A stretch of DNA of 35,461 nt from Spirogloea muscicola (GCA_009602725.1 WELB01000096.1:332433-367893); one strand, 5' to 3'; positions 1 to 11,938 are shown, numbered from the stretch's first letter. Made by a program: numbers and translations. The notes: generated by a model not told the origin, from the sequence alone.

Positions 1-568
1 CAGCAACAAGAGCACGGCCCGCGCGCGAGTGGACGGCATGGGCGAGGGAGCGTTGAAGGGACACGGAGAGCCGCATCCGGAAAACCTGGGCCAGGGAGCC
101 GGCCGCGTTGAAGTCGGGCAGCCCCCCTGGCGGACCCGGCCGCCGCTCCATTGCTTGCCGGGCAAGCCGCTGGAGGAGATCCAGCCAGCCGCTGCCATAA
201 GCCCCGTGGACGTCTATGGCAAGGGCCGCGAACTCATCACCTGGGGGGTGATCGGCATACTTCCGCTCCTTGCCCCGGGCCGCCAAGGCGACCGCATGCC
301 CAGCGGTCGTCGCCGACTTGGAGGGGTTGGCGGAGTCGACACAGTCGGCGGTCACCACATCCGCGATGATACGCGGACCGCCGCCGGGCGGGCTGGCGAC
401 TAGGTCTGCGCGTCGAGTGTGGAGTTGACCATCAGCGCCGCGCACGAGGGGCATTATCGAGGTGTGCTCCACGGCCACCTTGTAGCCTGCCTCGATGAAG
501 ACACCCTGCATGCCGTCCCTAAGAAGGTCATGGGATCCGGTCCTCTCGCCGCCGTGGGCACAACGGCC
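1..568 (-). pseudogene. RLE-type LINE fragment: endonuclease domain
   Basis: Read on the minus strand this continues one frame of a non-LTR retrotransposon. It starts after the CCHC knuckle (AHGGERTGSHDLLRDGMQG), passes the restriction-like endonuclease core (HTRRADLV, then RIIADVVTADC, then GKERKYADHP) and reaches the C-terminal block (AGSLAQVFRMRLSVSLQR) before running off the window edge at base 1. The spacing RxxD, then D 15-20 residues on, then KxxKY about 35 residues further fits a PD-(D/E)XK nuclease, as in R2-like elements. Upstream it stops abruptly at about 568, where a hairpin repeat is joined to it, so the reverse transcriptase part is missing. The frame looks open but the copy is 5'-truncated and cannot act alone. 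The family call is confident; the exact clade is not. Confidence 0.8.
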
Positions 569-872
569 GTGAAAGGCCAGCCCAAAAGAAGAATGTGCGC
601 GCCCGTAGAGAAGAGGGAAAGTGCTCGCCCATTGAGAATAGGGGCTGGAACAACCAGCCCGAAAAAGAATGAACAGAGTACGAGAAGGAGGTGCTCGCCC
701 ATTGAGAAGAGGGGCTGGCAAAGCCAACCCAAAAAGAATGGACAATGTTCAAAGCCAAAGAAAGAGGTGCTGAAAAAGGACTACACTACAAAGTGCAAGA
801 TGGTGCAGAGGGAGATGCAGAAGGGGGCCAGGGGAAGCGCTAAGAAACAGAAATAAAGCAGCTACGAGACAC
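569..872 (-). repeat. LINE 3'-UTR hairpin units, three joined copies
   Basis: Three minus-strand copies of the LINE 3' tail stand side by side. Hairpins lie at about 566-590 (GGGCTGGCCTTTCAC form), 632-672 (GGGCTGG-loop-CCAGCCC) and 692-735 (GGGTTGGCTTTGCCAGCCC form). The last two end with the terminal motif seen on the plus strand here as GTGCTCGCCCATTGAG. The stretch 740-872 is the 3' UTR proper of two subfamilies, joined within the conserved CCTGGCCCCC-like stretch. No coding capacity is supported; ORFs across it are repeat-derived. Confidence 0.8.
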
Positions 873-996
873 TCAGTAACCCCCGCTAAGCAGCCGCAGA
901 TCAGAGATGCTGGGCTCCTGGAAGTGGGTCCCCTGGCCAGAGCCAGAGGCAGCAGCGAGGGCTCTGCCGGCACGAAGGTGCAGCGCCCGGGCCATG
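873..996 (-). pseudogene. LINE C-terminal tail (5'-truncated copy)
   Basis: On the minus strand the last about 40 codons of the retroelement ORF are readable: MARALHLRAGRALAAASGSG, then SISDLRLLSGGY and a TGA stop at 873-875. The same ending (LLSRGY, LLTSGY, LTRGY) closes every copy in the window, followed by the shared 3' UTR. The copy is truncated 5' at about 996, where it joins sequence with a partial hairpin-family signature (GAAAGGGCCGGATGG). It is a dead 3'-end insertion. Confidence 0.75.
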
Positions 997-1140
997 GGGC
1001 TGGCAAAGTTTGAAAGGGCCGGATGGGTAATAAGAAGCCGAGGGGTCATTAATTGCCTAGCTTGGGCAGCTTTCTTGCAGAAGAAGGGCTCGCCCATTGA
1101 GAATATGGGCTGGAACAGCCAGCCCATATTTCTTGCAGCC
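997..1140 (-). repeat. hairpin-family remnant
   Basis: Contains GCTCGCCCATTGAGAAT followed by TGGGCTGGAACAGCCAGCCCA (1086-1130), a perfect-stem member of the LINE 3'-UTR hairpin family in minus orientation. The left part carries the GGGCCGGATGG tail found in other copies near 25.43 kb. The unit marks the edge between the repeats and the lower-GC host region to the right. Confidence 0.6.
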
Positions 1141-2108
1141 AAGTGGCGCACGCTGACGATGCCGTGTGGCAGCCGCGGCCGAGCTCACTTGGCTGGCTGG
1201 CCGGGGTTGGGGAGGGGCCAGGTGCCTTTTGCCAACGGTTCTCATTTCTGCCTTCAGACCGCTCCACTGTACAGTGCTTCTTGCTGTAAATCATCTCGAA
1301 GCGCCGGAGTCTCCGCCGCCACCTGCGGCGCCATCGCCGCCGCATACATCGCGCGCCCGACGAGGTGCGCCCCCATTACCTCCGCAGCCCGTTGCCGGCT
1401 CCGTTGCGGCAGAAGGGAACGCCACGGGGAGCTGAACGGCGCTCGTCAGTCGTCTATCGGACGGACTGCGCCGGGGGCCCCAGCTGATGCCGACGCGGCA
1501 TCGATGGCGGTCGTGGGACGAGCCTCGGTGACCTGAACCTCGCCGCCAGGCGTTGCCTCACCGGCCGCTGCCCTTCCCCCGTGATTGCTGCTCGCAGCTG
1601 CTCTGACGACGGGCGAGCCGGACTAGAGCTTCCACGGCGTACTTGATACAGCAAGGACTCAACAAGCGATGGCTTTTGCGAAGCCGCCAGGCGGCGGGAC
1701 GGCAGGGCCACACATGCACCTTCAAGATGGACGCAAGGAGGTGATGCCTCTACCGCGCACAGCTCCTTTGAAAATCCTCTGCAAAGGAGTCGCACTGTTG
1801 CTCGGGTTCTGCTTCTACAAATTCTCTGTGTTGCATTGTCAGCATCAAGCCCCTGCAGCCATTATGGATTGATGGATCCAAGATGGCCAGGTTGATGACC
1901 AGCCGTCGCTGTGTATTGGTCGCAGGCAAACAGGCTTAGGTCTTCTTTCAGGTCATACTCCTGGGTCAGTCGAGCAGATGGATGTATTGTCTCAATTACA
2001 CTGTCAATAACACTTCGTCTGATCTGACCCGAGAGGTGACGAAAGCATGCATAGATCTGACAACTGCTGATCGGTTCGAATGTGCTCCCGGGGCGTGCTA
2101 TTGACCAG
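1141..2108. other. upstream region of the lyase gene, no confident gene
   Basis: GC-rich up to about 1650, then falling. One reading of 1166-1435 is Pro/Ala-rich (SPPPPAAPSPP), but it has no splice context or recognisable domain. The region should hold the promoter and first exon of the rhamnogalacturonan lyase that becomes recognisable at 2109. I see no clear TATA box or RNA gene. Confidence 0.4.
1744..1872 (+). CDS. possible first exon with signal peptide (lyase gene)
   Basis: From ATG 1744 the frame reads MPLPRTAPLKILCKGVALLL and continues with a hydrophobic stretch (GFCFYKFSVL). This is a basic n-region plus hydrophobic core, as in a secretion signal, closed by TGA at 1870. Secretion would suit a pectin-acting lyase whose recognisable part begins at 2109. 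However, the phase-0 join that exon 2109 needs has only a weak GTGTTG donor here, so the link is unproven. It may equally be chance. Confidence 0.25.
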   Translation: MPLPRTAPLKILCKGVALLLGFCFYKFSVLHCQHQAPAAIMD

Positions 2109-5100
2109 GTCATCATTGAGAACGGAATTGTCAGGCTCACAATCCTGAAACCGTCGGGCATCGTCTCGGGCCTGGCCTTTGGGGGCCTTGACAACTTCTT
2201 CGAGGTCGCAAATCCGGAGACCAACAGGGGGTACTCTCCAGCCTTCGCCAGCAATTGACAAACGGTTGTGCAACCTATAAAGCAGTGGTCTATTGCGTAG
2301 AGAGGGCTGCAGAATGCATGGGCAATAATGCTGCGAGCTCTACGAAGTGCTCCTAGTCAAGCTGGATAAAGCCCCAGCCACGTTGCAGATGAGCTCCGAA
2401 CGTGCAGCCCCGCAGGTACTGGGACCTGAATTGGTGTCCTCCTGGCGCAAAGGACATCTTCGATGTGTAGGTGGCATGCGGCTTTCTGCTTTTGACCTCT
2501 ACAGTTAGCATGCAGTTAGTTCGACCACTGTCCAGGCAGAACCTGTGATGTGCTCCTGGTGAAGCTAGTAGAGTTTCTGCACCTTGATATCTGCACCTTG
2601 GTGAGGATGTCTGGGTATTGTCCTCTTAATTCTGAATGGACTAGGTTTGCTGCTTACGGCTCTGCTAAATCCTAAACTCTTAAAACTCAACACACTCTAC
2701 TGTGTGCAGTATTCATGCTACAGAGTACCACGTCATTAGAAAAGATCATGATTGCGTGGAGGTTTCTTTTGTCAGACCGTACAACCCCCATGCTCAGCCT
2801 CCTATGGTCCCTATAACAATAGACAAGAGGTACGAGACCGACGAAGTAGGCACAAGGCTAAGTATATGTAGAGATGTAGGCTACTGTCCATGAAGACAAC
2901 CCTCAATTGCCTGTCTTGACCAAGGACATTACAAGTACAACCTTCCAGTCAGTTCCGCTCCACTATGTGCAATATTACCCAAACTCACAGATGTGACTCA
3001 TAGCTCTCAACTTCCTTGCGTGCAGCAGACAACAAGGGTTTAGTCTTTGCAAACTTCATGCTTCACACAGTGGAGTTGATGACTGATGTAGCTCAGGCTT
3101 TGGTCTCAGGTTTCTTATGCTGCGAGGAAACACAGGCTTTTACACATATGCCATCTACCATCGACCGCAGGGTGTGCCAGACATGACCATGAGCCAGACC
3201 CGCTTCTGCATCAAGCTTCGAGATGACAAGTCAGTAGGCAGAGCTCTGACCAACTGCAACATCAATGAAGTAGTCCCTACTTGCCAGGAAATTGGTATAT
3301 CCGCATCACTTGTGGACAGCTATGGCAGTTGCATCACCTCACCTTGTCAATTGCTTCACAGGTTTCACTACATGGCGCTTGCAGACGACAGGCAGAGGGT
3401 GATGCCAGGTGGCAAAGACCGGGCTCCGCCTCGTGGCAAGGCTCTTAGTCCTGTTGAAGCCTGCCTGCTTGTGAACCCTGCGAACTCAGCCCTCAGAGGG
3501 GAGGTGAGAAGACTTTGCTGCTGAGTGAAGGCCATTTGAATGGTCATAAGAATGCTAAAGACTGGGCAAAACGCAAATGAATTGGGTGGCAAATCCACCA
3601 TGTGCCTTGCTCATGATACTGTCAAGCAGAAAGTCAGAATTTGAAGGCAGGGCAATAGTGTCAGGGGTCATCATACATTGTACAACTGTTTTGCTACTGT
3701 TCTCTTAATTTGTATGTTGTGGAATGTATGCTGTCTCATTCTTGGGGCAGATTGATGACAAGTATCACTATTCCTGCGACAATAAAGACAACCGAGTCCA
3801 TGGCTGGATCAGTGATGCACCGCCAGTAGGCTTCTGGGTCATCAATGCCAGTGATGAGTACCGCAATGGTGGTCCCGTGAAGCAAAACCTCACATCACAC
3901 TGTGGTCCCGTCTCTCTGTCAGTGAGTATGGTGCAGTCACACTTATGTACGAATAACAATTTCAGCATCAAGATGTCGCGGCTCGAATGTGGTAGCTTCT
4001 TGATCACCCTTACTCATAAGAGTTTTTGGCTGAGAAGAAGCAGGATGTTCAATATTCCCGCATGATGCTGCGCACTGACTTTCTGTTATTGATGACGGGT
4101 CATCAGATGTATCACAGTGGACACTATGCCGGGCCTCCCTGTTGTCCCACGTGGACTGGCGGTGAATCGTGGACCAAAGTTTTTGGGCCTACTTTCATAC
4201 ATGTTAATGTTGCACCAAGAGGAGTTGAACACCGGTCATTCTTGTGGCAAGATGCCAAAGCGCAGGTTCTGTAGTAGTCTACTGTTGACAATATTGCTCA
4301 TTCGTGCCAGGAATTGGTGGCAAGCTTATCTCCTCGTTGCAGCATGATGGCCTGTTTCATCTGCTTTGACTTCATGCATCTGTAGCTTGACTCGGCATTT
4401 TTTGCTACAATTTGACACCTTACGTGGCGGCTTCAATTGATATGCTGATGATGCCCTGTTTTATATGGACGACAGATGCTAGCAGAAGTAGGGGCATGGC
4501 CATACACTTTCCCAGCTTCGGCTGACTTTCTGAAAGCAAACCAGCGAGCGAAAGCGGCTGGGCAACTTCTTGTGAAAGACAAGTGAGTACCTTGTAAAAG
4601 TATAAGCATTGGTAGCAGAAGGGGTTGCTTTGGATAACCATAATAGCCACCCAGCCCTACAAATCTTTATCACAGGTGCACTCTTCAACAAGCACCCCGA
4701 CAATTAGTAGTTGAGCATGTAGGTAGTGGAGGCACTTCTCTAGCTCTTATCTGCATGGCTCAGCTTTCCCTTAACTCGAGTGCAGCTTCCGAAGTCCAGG
4801 CCCCTTTCCTGCCAAGTATGCCTTTTTGGGGTTGGCGCTACCTGGGGCAAAGGGGTCTTGGCAAACAGAAAGCAAGGTAGATTTGTCATCTGGGGCACTC
4901 TAAAATGCGTGCTCCAAGCCAAGCTTTGGCCATCAGATCAGATTGGTATGCCTTCTTGCAGCGAGTGTTGCTAGTGTTTAAAACATGGTGGCGCTCGTGT
5001 TCTTGAACATTCTCATCTTTCTCATCTTCAGGTTGTGTTGATAATTGCAACAGGGCTACCAATTCTGGTCCCAGGCAGACTCCAACGGCAAGTTCGTGAT

Positions 5101-6460
5101 CAACCATGTCAGGCCAGGAACCTACGATTTGTATGCCTGGGTTCCGGGGGTGTACGGCGAGTACAAGCGGGAAGGCCAGAGCATCACACTCGGCCCAGGC
5201 CAGGCAGTTGACCTTGGGCAGCTAATATTTGAGACTCCTAGTCAAGGCCCAACAATATGGGAAATTGGAATATCTGATCGCTGTTCCTCGGGATTTTATG
5301 TACCTCCACCTGACCCGCAGCATAACAATCGCCTGTACCTCAACAATTATCCTCACAGGTGATTTCTAATGTTTATTCACCACCCATTACAAGCCCCACC
5401 AACTCTTAAGTGCTCTCCCCACTTCCTGAGGGCATTCTTCAGCAGCCGTGCTGAGGCCCAGATAGGGAAGCTGGTATGCCAGCTAGCTTATGAGGCTTCC
5501 ATGCAGGGCAAGATTTTGTCCTCTTGATTTCTTTGTTCTCTTATCTTCATACTTGCTATATTCACATGTACCTGCCTATATGTTTGTCTCAGATTTCGGC
5601 AACATGGCTTGTGGGAGCCCTATTCAAGGTTATTTCCAACACATGATCTTGTCTATACCGTTGGGTCCTCGGACTGGAGGAAGGACTGGTGGTGGGCCCA
5701 CGTACCAAGGTCAGCAGTTGCAGCTACCACTAGCAGCTACTGCATCTCAATGTATGCTGTCAAGGTCAGGCATACGTGACTGAGATTGATCATGCTCATA
5801 CCTGCATCGCTATATAGGATTGATGCTAAGGGAGCAACCAGCCCAACAACATGGACAATCCAGTTCCATTTGGCCAACGTGCAATCAACTGGCAGCTATG
5901 TGCTCCGTTTGGCTTTTGCAGCAGCATCAAATGCTGCTATACAGGTATTGTTTCCGATACATGTGCTCATGGGACTTGCCCGTTGCGATGTGAGGTAGCA
6001 GTGGCTTGAGGAGTAACACAGAGCAAATAGGAAGCTAGTAAGTCATTATTGTGCTTGTGCTTGTCAATGGTAACAGGCAAGAGACATTTGACCCTTGATC
6101 TCTGACTACAAACTCCTAGATCTCAAGAGAAGTTGTGATGTTGTCGTGTTTCGCGTGAAATTTTGACCCTCATTGTCGTGATTCAAATGTGCACTGCTTT
6201 GGCAGGTTTTTGTTAACCAGCCTGACCAAACAAAGCGACCTACATTTGACACTATGCAAATGGGCAAAGACAACGCCGTTGCAAGAGCCAGCCACCACGG
6301 CTTGTATCAGGCCTTCGATGTAACCTTATCACCTAAAGCACTGAAAGCAGGTGAAAATAATATCTACCTATGCTCAAGGAAGGCGAGTAACAGTTTCGTT
6401 GCTGCCATGTACGACTACATTAGGCTTGAGGCCCCTTCGCCTCCGTTAGCGACTCATTAA
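2109..6460 (+). CDS. rhamnogalacturonan endolyase (PL4 family), 13 exons
   Basis: Exons: 2109-2230, 2416-2466, 2710-2829, 3110-3229, 3362-3503, 3751-3921, 4107-4265, 4476-4582, 4786-4876, 5054-5358, 5593-5709, 5818-5944, 6206-6460. All introns are GT-AG and all phases agree, giving 628 codons plus stop; plant relatives are about 640-680 aa. The family cleaves rhamnogalacturonan I backbones by beta-elimination. The N-terminal catalytic beta-sandwich shows VIIENGIVRLTI, ETNRGYWDL, ITIDKRFLMLRGNTGFYTYA, FHYMALADDRQR and DDKYHYSCDNKDNRVHGW. The FnIII-like middle domain has GSWQ..GYQFWSQAD and VRPGTYDLYAWVPG. The C-terminal carbohydrate-binding jelly roll has TIWEIGISDR, DLVYTVGSSDWRKDWWW and MYDYIRLEAP. 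The first exon is unassigned (see 1744). It looks more like plant than fungal enzymes. No frameshift or in-frame stop was seen, so it is probably functional. Confidence 0.9.
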
Positions 6461-9400
6461 CGACATCAGCCTCGTCCTCTCCGTATTCCTTGTAAGGCAG
6501 TCAGCCTTCCACATTACATATTTCTTGAGATTGAACAACTGCATACCCCTCTGCTGACAAAATTGGCTTGGAGAGGCGTTGAATGGACCCTAATGCTGTA
6601 CCATGGTGCATAGGATGGAACTTCAGAACAGGATGTTGCTCCTAGTATGAGGTGGGTAAATGCATTTCTGTCACTGCACTCAGGCCCATGTGACTGATAC
6701 GGCTTCCAGTCAGAAGAGTGTATGCAAGATTGGTGCAAACCTGGTGTCTTAAGTATGATTCCAGGGTTTATCTCATCAGGTGGCCCAAGGAGTGCTTGGG
6801 CAGGGGGTTTGGGTTGGAATAATTGCATAACAGTTTACTGTCGGTTGATTGGAAGCTCTGGGGGCTGTGCACATGTTGGTTGATTGAGACCGTACATGCA
6901 GATGAGACAGACAGACAGACAGACAGACAGACCATCACATGCAGCAGTCCTACTACTCTTCCTGTCAAGTCTCCTTTGCATAGCACATGCTGATTCGCAA
7001 CCAAGAGGTGTCACGGTGGTGCCAACCTTATGGTAGGAATTTTGTCACCCATCCTTAAGCCCAAGCCAAAGCCTCGAATATGTCCCTGCCATTGGGCAGA
7101 CTTTGAGTCATACACAGGCCATGGCAAGTCGCCCGTAGCTAGTAACGAGCATCCTGTGCGCCACGCCTGGTATGGCGCCTTGGCAATACTGCAATGTTAA
7201 AGGTCAAGCCAAGCACTGCAGACCCCTGCACTGTTGTGGACCACCTTGGCATGTATGCAGTGCTGATGTATACCATCGACTTTGAAGGCCCGCGACATTT
7301 GTATGGATAAGGGACTCTCTACATTAGTAAACCTTAAGCTACAAGGTCAGGCCGCTCGATATTTCGGCATAACGAAGTTGGATGTAGCCAAGATGGATAC
7401 GAGATGTGGCCAAGATGGGTGCAAGATATAAGCGAGAGGCAGCTGCTACTTTGCGGCCAGCACGGCAACGCAGTGCAAGAGCTTGGGAGTGCTGGAGAGG
7501 CATGAATCGCCGGGTGCAATCACTTTTTCAGACTGAGAAGAGGCACACTGAAGATAGGGAGCCCCGGCCAGAGCCACCTTCAGCAGAAATGTTGATGCTG
7601 CCTATTGGCACGTCATCATCACAATCATCATTGAGTGAAGCCCATTGAGCAGTGTGTCGTACATGAACCGACCTGGCTGACCTGATCTTGGTCAACAGAA
7701 AGCTTGTTAGCCGCTTTGTTCGCTACTTAAGTTAGCTGTGCTGATATTCCGCTGTGCTCATCATATGTGACATGCAATAGCATACATGACACAAACAGCA
7801 GTAATCAGGCAGCTGTCAAGTGGTCGGAAATAAGACACTGACCTATCTAGTCAGGCTTGATGGTCTACTCTTCTAAATTGAAACGAGCTTCCTACAAGAG
7901 CACTGTATTCTATGCCCACCTGTGGCTCTTGTGGTTCCGGTCTTAGGCTTGAGATTTATAGGCTGCGGCCTGAACACATTCACGCTGATATCCGAAGCAC
8001 TATAGGTACTAATCTCTCGATGTGGTCTTACTCTGTACTCCTTAGACCATGTCGGCTGCACTTGCGCCAACACGTTTGCAATTATACGCCATGAAAGCAA
8101 TGGGCAGCATAAACGACATATGACAGTCAAATCTTGCATCTTTGAGCAGCAGCGACAGCAGTGCTTGAAGAAGCAAAAGAGAATAAGTCAGTACTGCAGC
8201 AGATTACTAAGCTGTAACGGAATACGATGATTTGGCATGTACGAACCCATTCCCTCTTCTCTAGCTTTGATGCAGAAGATATACTGTACTACACTTAGAA
8301 AGCGCAAACTCATCAGAGAAAGCAAAGCTGGTCTCTCCTCCACAGACCTCTGAGGAAGACAGCAGAGCGCTTTTGTAAGAGGAGGGTGGATTATGGAGAC
8401 CAGCCCAAAGAATATGGGACTTGGATGAGCAACACCCCTTGCATCGCATCATAGCCCAGGGTGTGTAACAGCATCTGGTGAAATTTGACGCTGCTGCAAG
8501 GTGCAAAAGAATGGACATCAATGACATCGTCTGAGGAATTGCCTGGACTACAGACATTTCCCCTTATATGCTTGTCCAGAGGCAGTGCTTAGAAAGCAAC
8601 GGCTGCGGTGGCCAGCGGCAGCTGCAGGTGCCGCGACAGCTTCAGATGCGTGGACGTGCACTTGTCCAGCTTGCAAGTACACGTGACTACTCTTACTCGT
8701 TAATAGTCGATCATCAACTTCCAAGTAAGATGCCTGTCTACCTGAATCGATGCCTGTCTACCTGATCTGGAGTATAGAATGTCCAAGGTGGCTCATGATA
8801 CACGTCAAGACGGGCTAAAGGAATGCAATTAAGAACTGTCCGACAACCGCCTCACTCGCCAATACTCGGGGGAGCCACGGAGAAGTATCCTCTGAGTTCC
8901 CAGTGGACCTTTTGCCCTCTCCCTGCATGGACATTGTCGGCTCCGCGTGGCCTTACCATCCATTTACTGCACCGCCTCTTCCATTCGCTTCCCTGCTGGT
9001 GGTGCCCGCTTTACTTGCCCAGCCGGGGCCATCCGTTGCGGCTCGGTGAGGCTGGGCCGCATCAAAAGTCCCTCAGTTGTGGCCCCATAATGGCTGCATG
9101 AAGTAGAGAATACTGGGGCTCTAATTAATGCCTAGAAGTGTAGCAACGGTTGGCAAGCCTACGCAGAATCGTCACAATGAAAGAAGCAGCAACATAACGC
9201 TCATACTCCCCAATTTCGCACACTCTTGGCCTCGACGACATTGAGTATCTTGTCAAGCAAACTGATGCTCAGAATCCTCACGAGCTCACATGGTCGTACA
9301 AGCTCCACCCGGCATGTCACGCCATATCATAAACTGCAGACGAGGGATTGCAGGTATATTGAAGGTGGCTGTCAGGTGGGGGCAGGGTGTGCACGGTAGT

Positions 9401-9629
9401 CCATACAGAAAGCGTGGGCATGAGCTTCTGCACCACCTACAGCCTCTTCGCATGAGCTAAGATCTCTGCCACAGCATAGAGAGGTAGCTCTTCTAGGAGG
9501 GCGGTGACTGTGAAGGGCCAGCTACGAGAATAGATAGAAGGCCAATTGGAGGCCCCGACCTAATGGGGAAAAATGCTAACTCAACAAGTGGCTGCCAACG
9601 ATGAAGTTAGCACTTCGATCATTCTATTC
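6461..9629. other. 3.2 kb without a recognisable gene
   Basis: Between the convergent ends of the lyase (+) and the ligase (-). GC is intermediate and all ORFs are short (up to about 98 codons) with no family signature. It holds a (GACA)6 microsatellite and, at 8727-8765, a 20-bp tandem duplication (GATGCCTGTCTACCTGA-type). A short AGCCCAAAGAAT stretch near 8403 weakly recalls the LINE hairpin tail. The ORF at 8823-9101 was considered and not supported. Confidence 0.5.
6906..6931. repeat. (GACA)6 microsatellite
   Basis: Six and a half perfect tandem copies of GACA in non-coding sequence downstream of the lyase gene. It is a simple repeat of no evident function and probably length-variable. 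Confidence 0.9.
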
Positions 9630-11572
9630 TTAGCATACAACAGGAATGTGTGGGAACAACTTGCAGCATGTAATTAAGCCCACCCAAAAGGGGCGAGGGT
9701 TGTGAGAAGCCAACCTAAGGTAATCTTGGCAGCGTCTTCTTTTCACAAGGTGTACACTCCTTGACCTCAAATATCCTTGATCTTCCCTCGAGACACTGCT
9801 TACATAATGAGAAGTGGGAAAAAGCGGAACAAAGCTGATCATTGCATTGCCGCGAGCACCCAGCCAGAGCCATCACAGCCCAAGCAGGCCAGCATTCATG
9901 TGCAGCACCGAATAAGCTGAGGAGCCATGATCCTCACATGCAACTCACCAGGCACACAAGTCTGCGAAGCTGTAGGACTTGTCATAGCTGCAAGCGATAA
10001 TATGTGTCACCCCAGTATTCAAGCATGCAGCCATGGTAATCTCCAACCCCAAGCGCCTCGCTGAGCACAAATCAGCAGCTTCGGTTGATAAGCCTTGAGG
10101 AGACCTGCAATGTCGCACCATAATCATCATCCTTTGTGCATTTGTCCATGATTGATTGATTGCTGCCGGCATCCTTGGAACTTGAGGACAGTAACACCAC
10201 AGGCAGGAAAGCTGACTCATCTCATTTGCACAAGCCTGGCCGCCCTAGATAGTCATCACCTTATGCCATAAGCCTGGAGTAGGTAGATGTGGCAACTTTG
10301 AAAGAGGTACCACAAGCCGTCTGTACAACATTCACTTCTGCAGGCGTTGACCTCAACACCGAAGACGTAACTTGTGTCCACTGCTTGTAGCAGCTGCATG
10401 ACACCACTTAGTCACACATGAGTGGCTGTCGAAGTCTCCTGGCTTGAAACACAGTGGACATGTTAAGCTGCATGCGTTGCTCAAGGCCTGTCTTTATATG
10501 GTTGCCAGATGAAAACCTAGCCCGACAGCTAGGCAACTCAACAGTCCTTTACACTTCACATGTAGATGTTACCTGCTGAAGATCAGCCTGCTCAAGTTTG
10601 TCTGTGTAGCTATCGCCACTAGCATCCATTGTATCCCTCAATTTGGCTTTTGTTGCATCAGACAGGTGCAGATAATACCTGTGTGGTATGCAACATGGAC
10701 GGACAACCTTCAGGCAACAGCTGCAAACAATCAATTGGACTCGCCTTGAGCTGCCTCTGAATATGCTGAACTGCTTTTCGACAAGCAAGGTAGAGTTATG
10801 ACCGTAGTTGGACTTCAAGGGCAATAGCTTTTGCGCATGCAGACAATCTATGATCCAGCTGAAGATGATGACATCAGTGCACCCTGCAGCAGCCTGGTAC
10901 TTGATCCCTAGCCATGCCAGCAACCATCAGCCATGTTAGCAGCGAGCTTGCTGCACAATAGTCGTCCACAAAGAGTCTATCGTGCCTAGTATGATGACTA
11001 AGTCTGCATGACTGAGAGTTCCAATGGGCCTGGACATTCGGTCAAGGCCAGTGTAGACAAAGACCTCGTTTTTCAGCTGCAATTGTGTGTGTCACGAGTG
11101 GGCTCAAGCTCATTGAGAAGGTCGCTCCATGCTCAGTGATAAGAATATGAATTTTCTCCCTGGATAGGTCCTCAGAGAAGTTGGCAAAATCTAGTGGCCT
11201 ATGTCAAAGTCAAGCTCGATTGGATTTATGGTTCATTGCAAATGAACTACACACTACAAACACCGCACATGCAGGCCAACGTGGGCTACAATATCACATT
11301 AAACCATCTCAAGTAGCAGGAAGCGGAAGCAATCAGACTTCTCTTTCAACTCTCATAGTGCAGGATACAGAAAATCAATCCACCAAAGAGATCGGACTTG
11401 CGCTGTACTTTTGAAACGTCTGTAGTGGTCAGGTGCTGTGGAAGCAGTGGACGTATTGCACTGACTGCAGCGCCGCCTTTCTTCTGCCGCTTTGGTTGCC
11501 GTAGCTCCAGAGCCGAGTACCTCTTGCCATCCACTGTTTGGCCTCCTCGTCCAGTGACTATCTCATATAAAG
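9630..11572 (-). CDS. LIG4: DNA ligase IV, C-terminal half (tandem BRCT region)
   Basis: Exons in transcript order: 11572-11369, 11190-11065, 10907-10814, 10678-10573, 10393-10260, 10104-9949, 9786-9630. All introns are GT-AG and phases agree throughout (about 325 codons). It reads LYEIVTGRGGQTVDG, then LTTTDVSKVQRKSDLFGG, then BRCT1 (LIFYFANFSEDLSREKIHIL, HGATFSMSLS, VTHTIAAEKRGIKYQAA, TDVIIFSWIIDCL). Next is the XRCC4-binding linker (YYLHLSDATKAKLRDTMDAS, GDSYTDKLEQADL), then LWYLFQSCHIYLLQAYG and BRCT2 (ARRLGLEITMAACLNTGVTH, FADLCAWED, SVHLVKRRRCQDYL). This matches plant and animal LIG4, which seals breaks in non-homologous end joining in the nucleus. The usual BRCT2 tryptophan is absent (RRC), and the last about 25 codons overlap a LINE-hairpin-like sequence. 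The nucleotidyltransferase core was not found upstream, so the locus may be truncated. Confidence 0.85.
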
Positions 11573-11872
11573 CTGCAGCATTGAAGTAGTAATGGAGTGA
11601 TTATGACCGATCATTTATGCTCCGAATCTGCAAGTGGAAGGCCTCCTGCTGATGAGCACTCTCAAGCAACAGTGCGCATGGCATATAGTGGACAATAATG
11701 TCATGAGACGTATATGATGACTAACATATACATTATGCTCTTGCGTGCTGGTATAAGAAAAGCGGCAGCCGAGGGAACGGCCAGCTTGCAGATGCAAAGC
11801 GAACGCCTGAGATTTCTGCTGCAAATGAATGGGCGCCTAGTGGGCCTTCAGCGAGGTCTTCCACAGGAAGAC

Positions 11873-11938
11873 ATTCCCCATAATCAAGTGCGGCCATCCA
11901 TCCGCCAGAAGATGCTCTCTCACGCACCAGAAAATTCT
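11873..11938 (-). CDS. possible further upstream LIG4 exon
   Basis: On the minus strand an AG|..GT-bounded segment reads NFLVRERASSGGWMAALDYG and leaves one base, so joining to the exon at 11572 gives ..LDYGESLYEIVTG. In plant LIG4 the residues just before the equivalent of LYEIV are a W..CLD..SF block, so position and pattern fit. The donor is GTCTTC, close to the GTCTTT used at 11064. The expected RFPR motif just before it is not visible, so this exon is tentative. Confidence 0.35.

Noticed and set aside
1166-1435. Pro-rich ORF upstream of the lyase
   Set aside because: Composition follows the GC-rich DNA; no signal, domain or connection to the lyase exons.
2072-2080. GGTTCGAAT resembling a tRNA T-loop
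   Set aside because: No matching acceptor, D or anticodon arms around it; it lies in the intron just before a lyase exon.
8823-9101. 92-codon ORF with Trp/Pro-rich translation
   Set aside because: No motif or splice context and alternative frames are equally open. Not supported as a gene.
10980-11064. Open reading LKNEVFVYTGLDRMSRPIG as a ligase exon
   Set aside because: It is the intron between two well-phased LIG4 exons (donor at 11064, acceptor before 10907); the reading ends in a stop and does not match the family.
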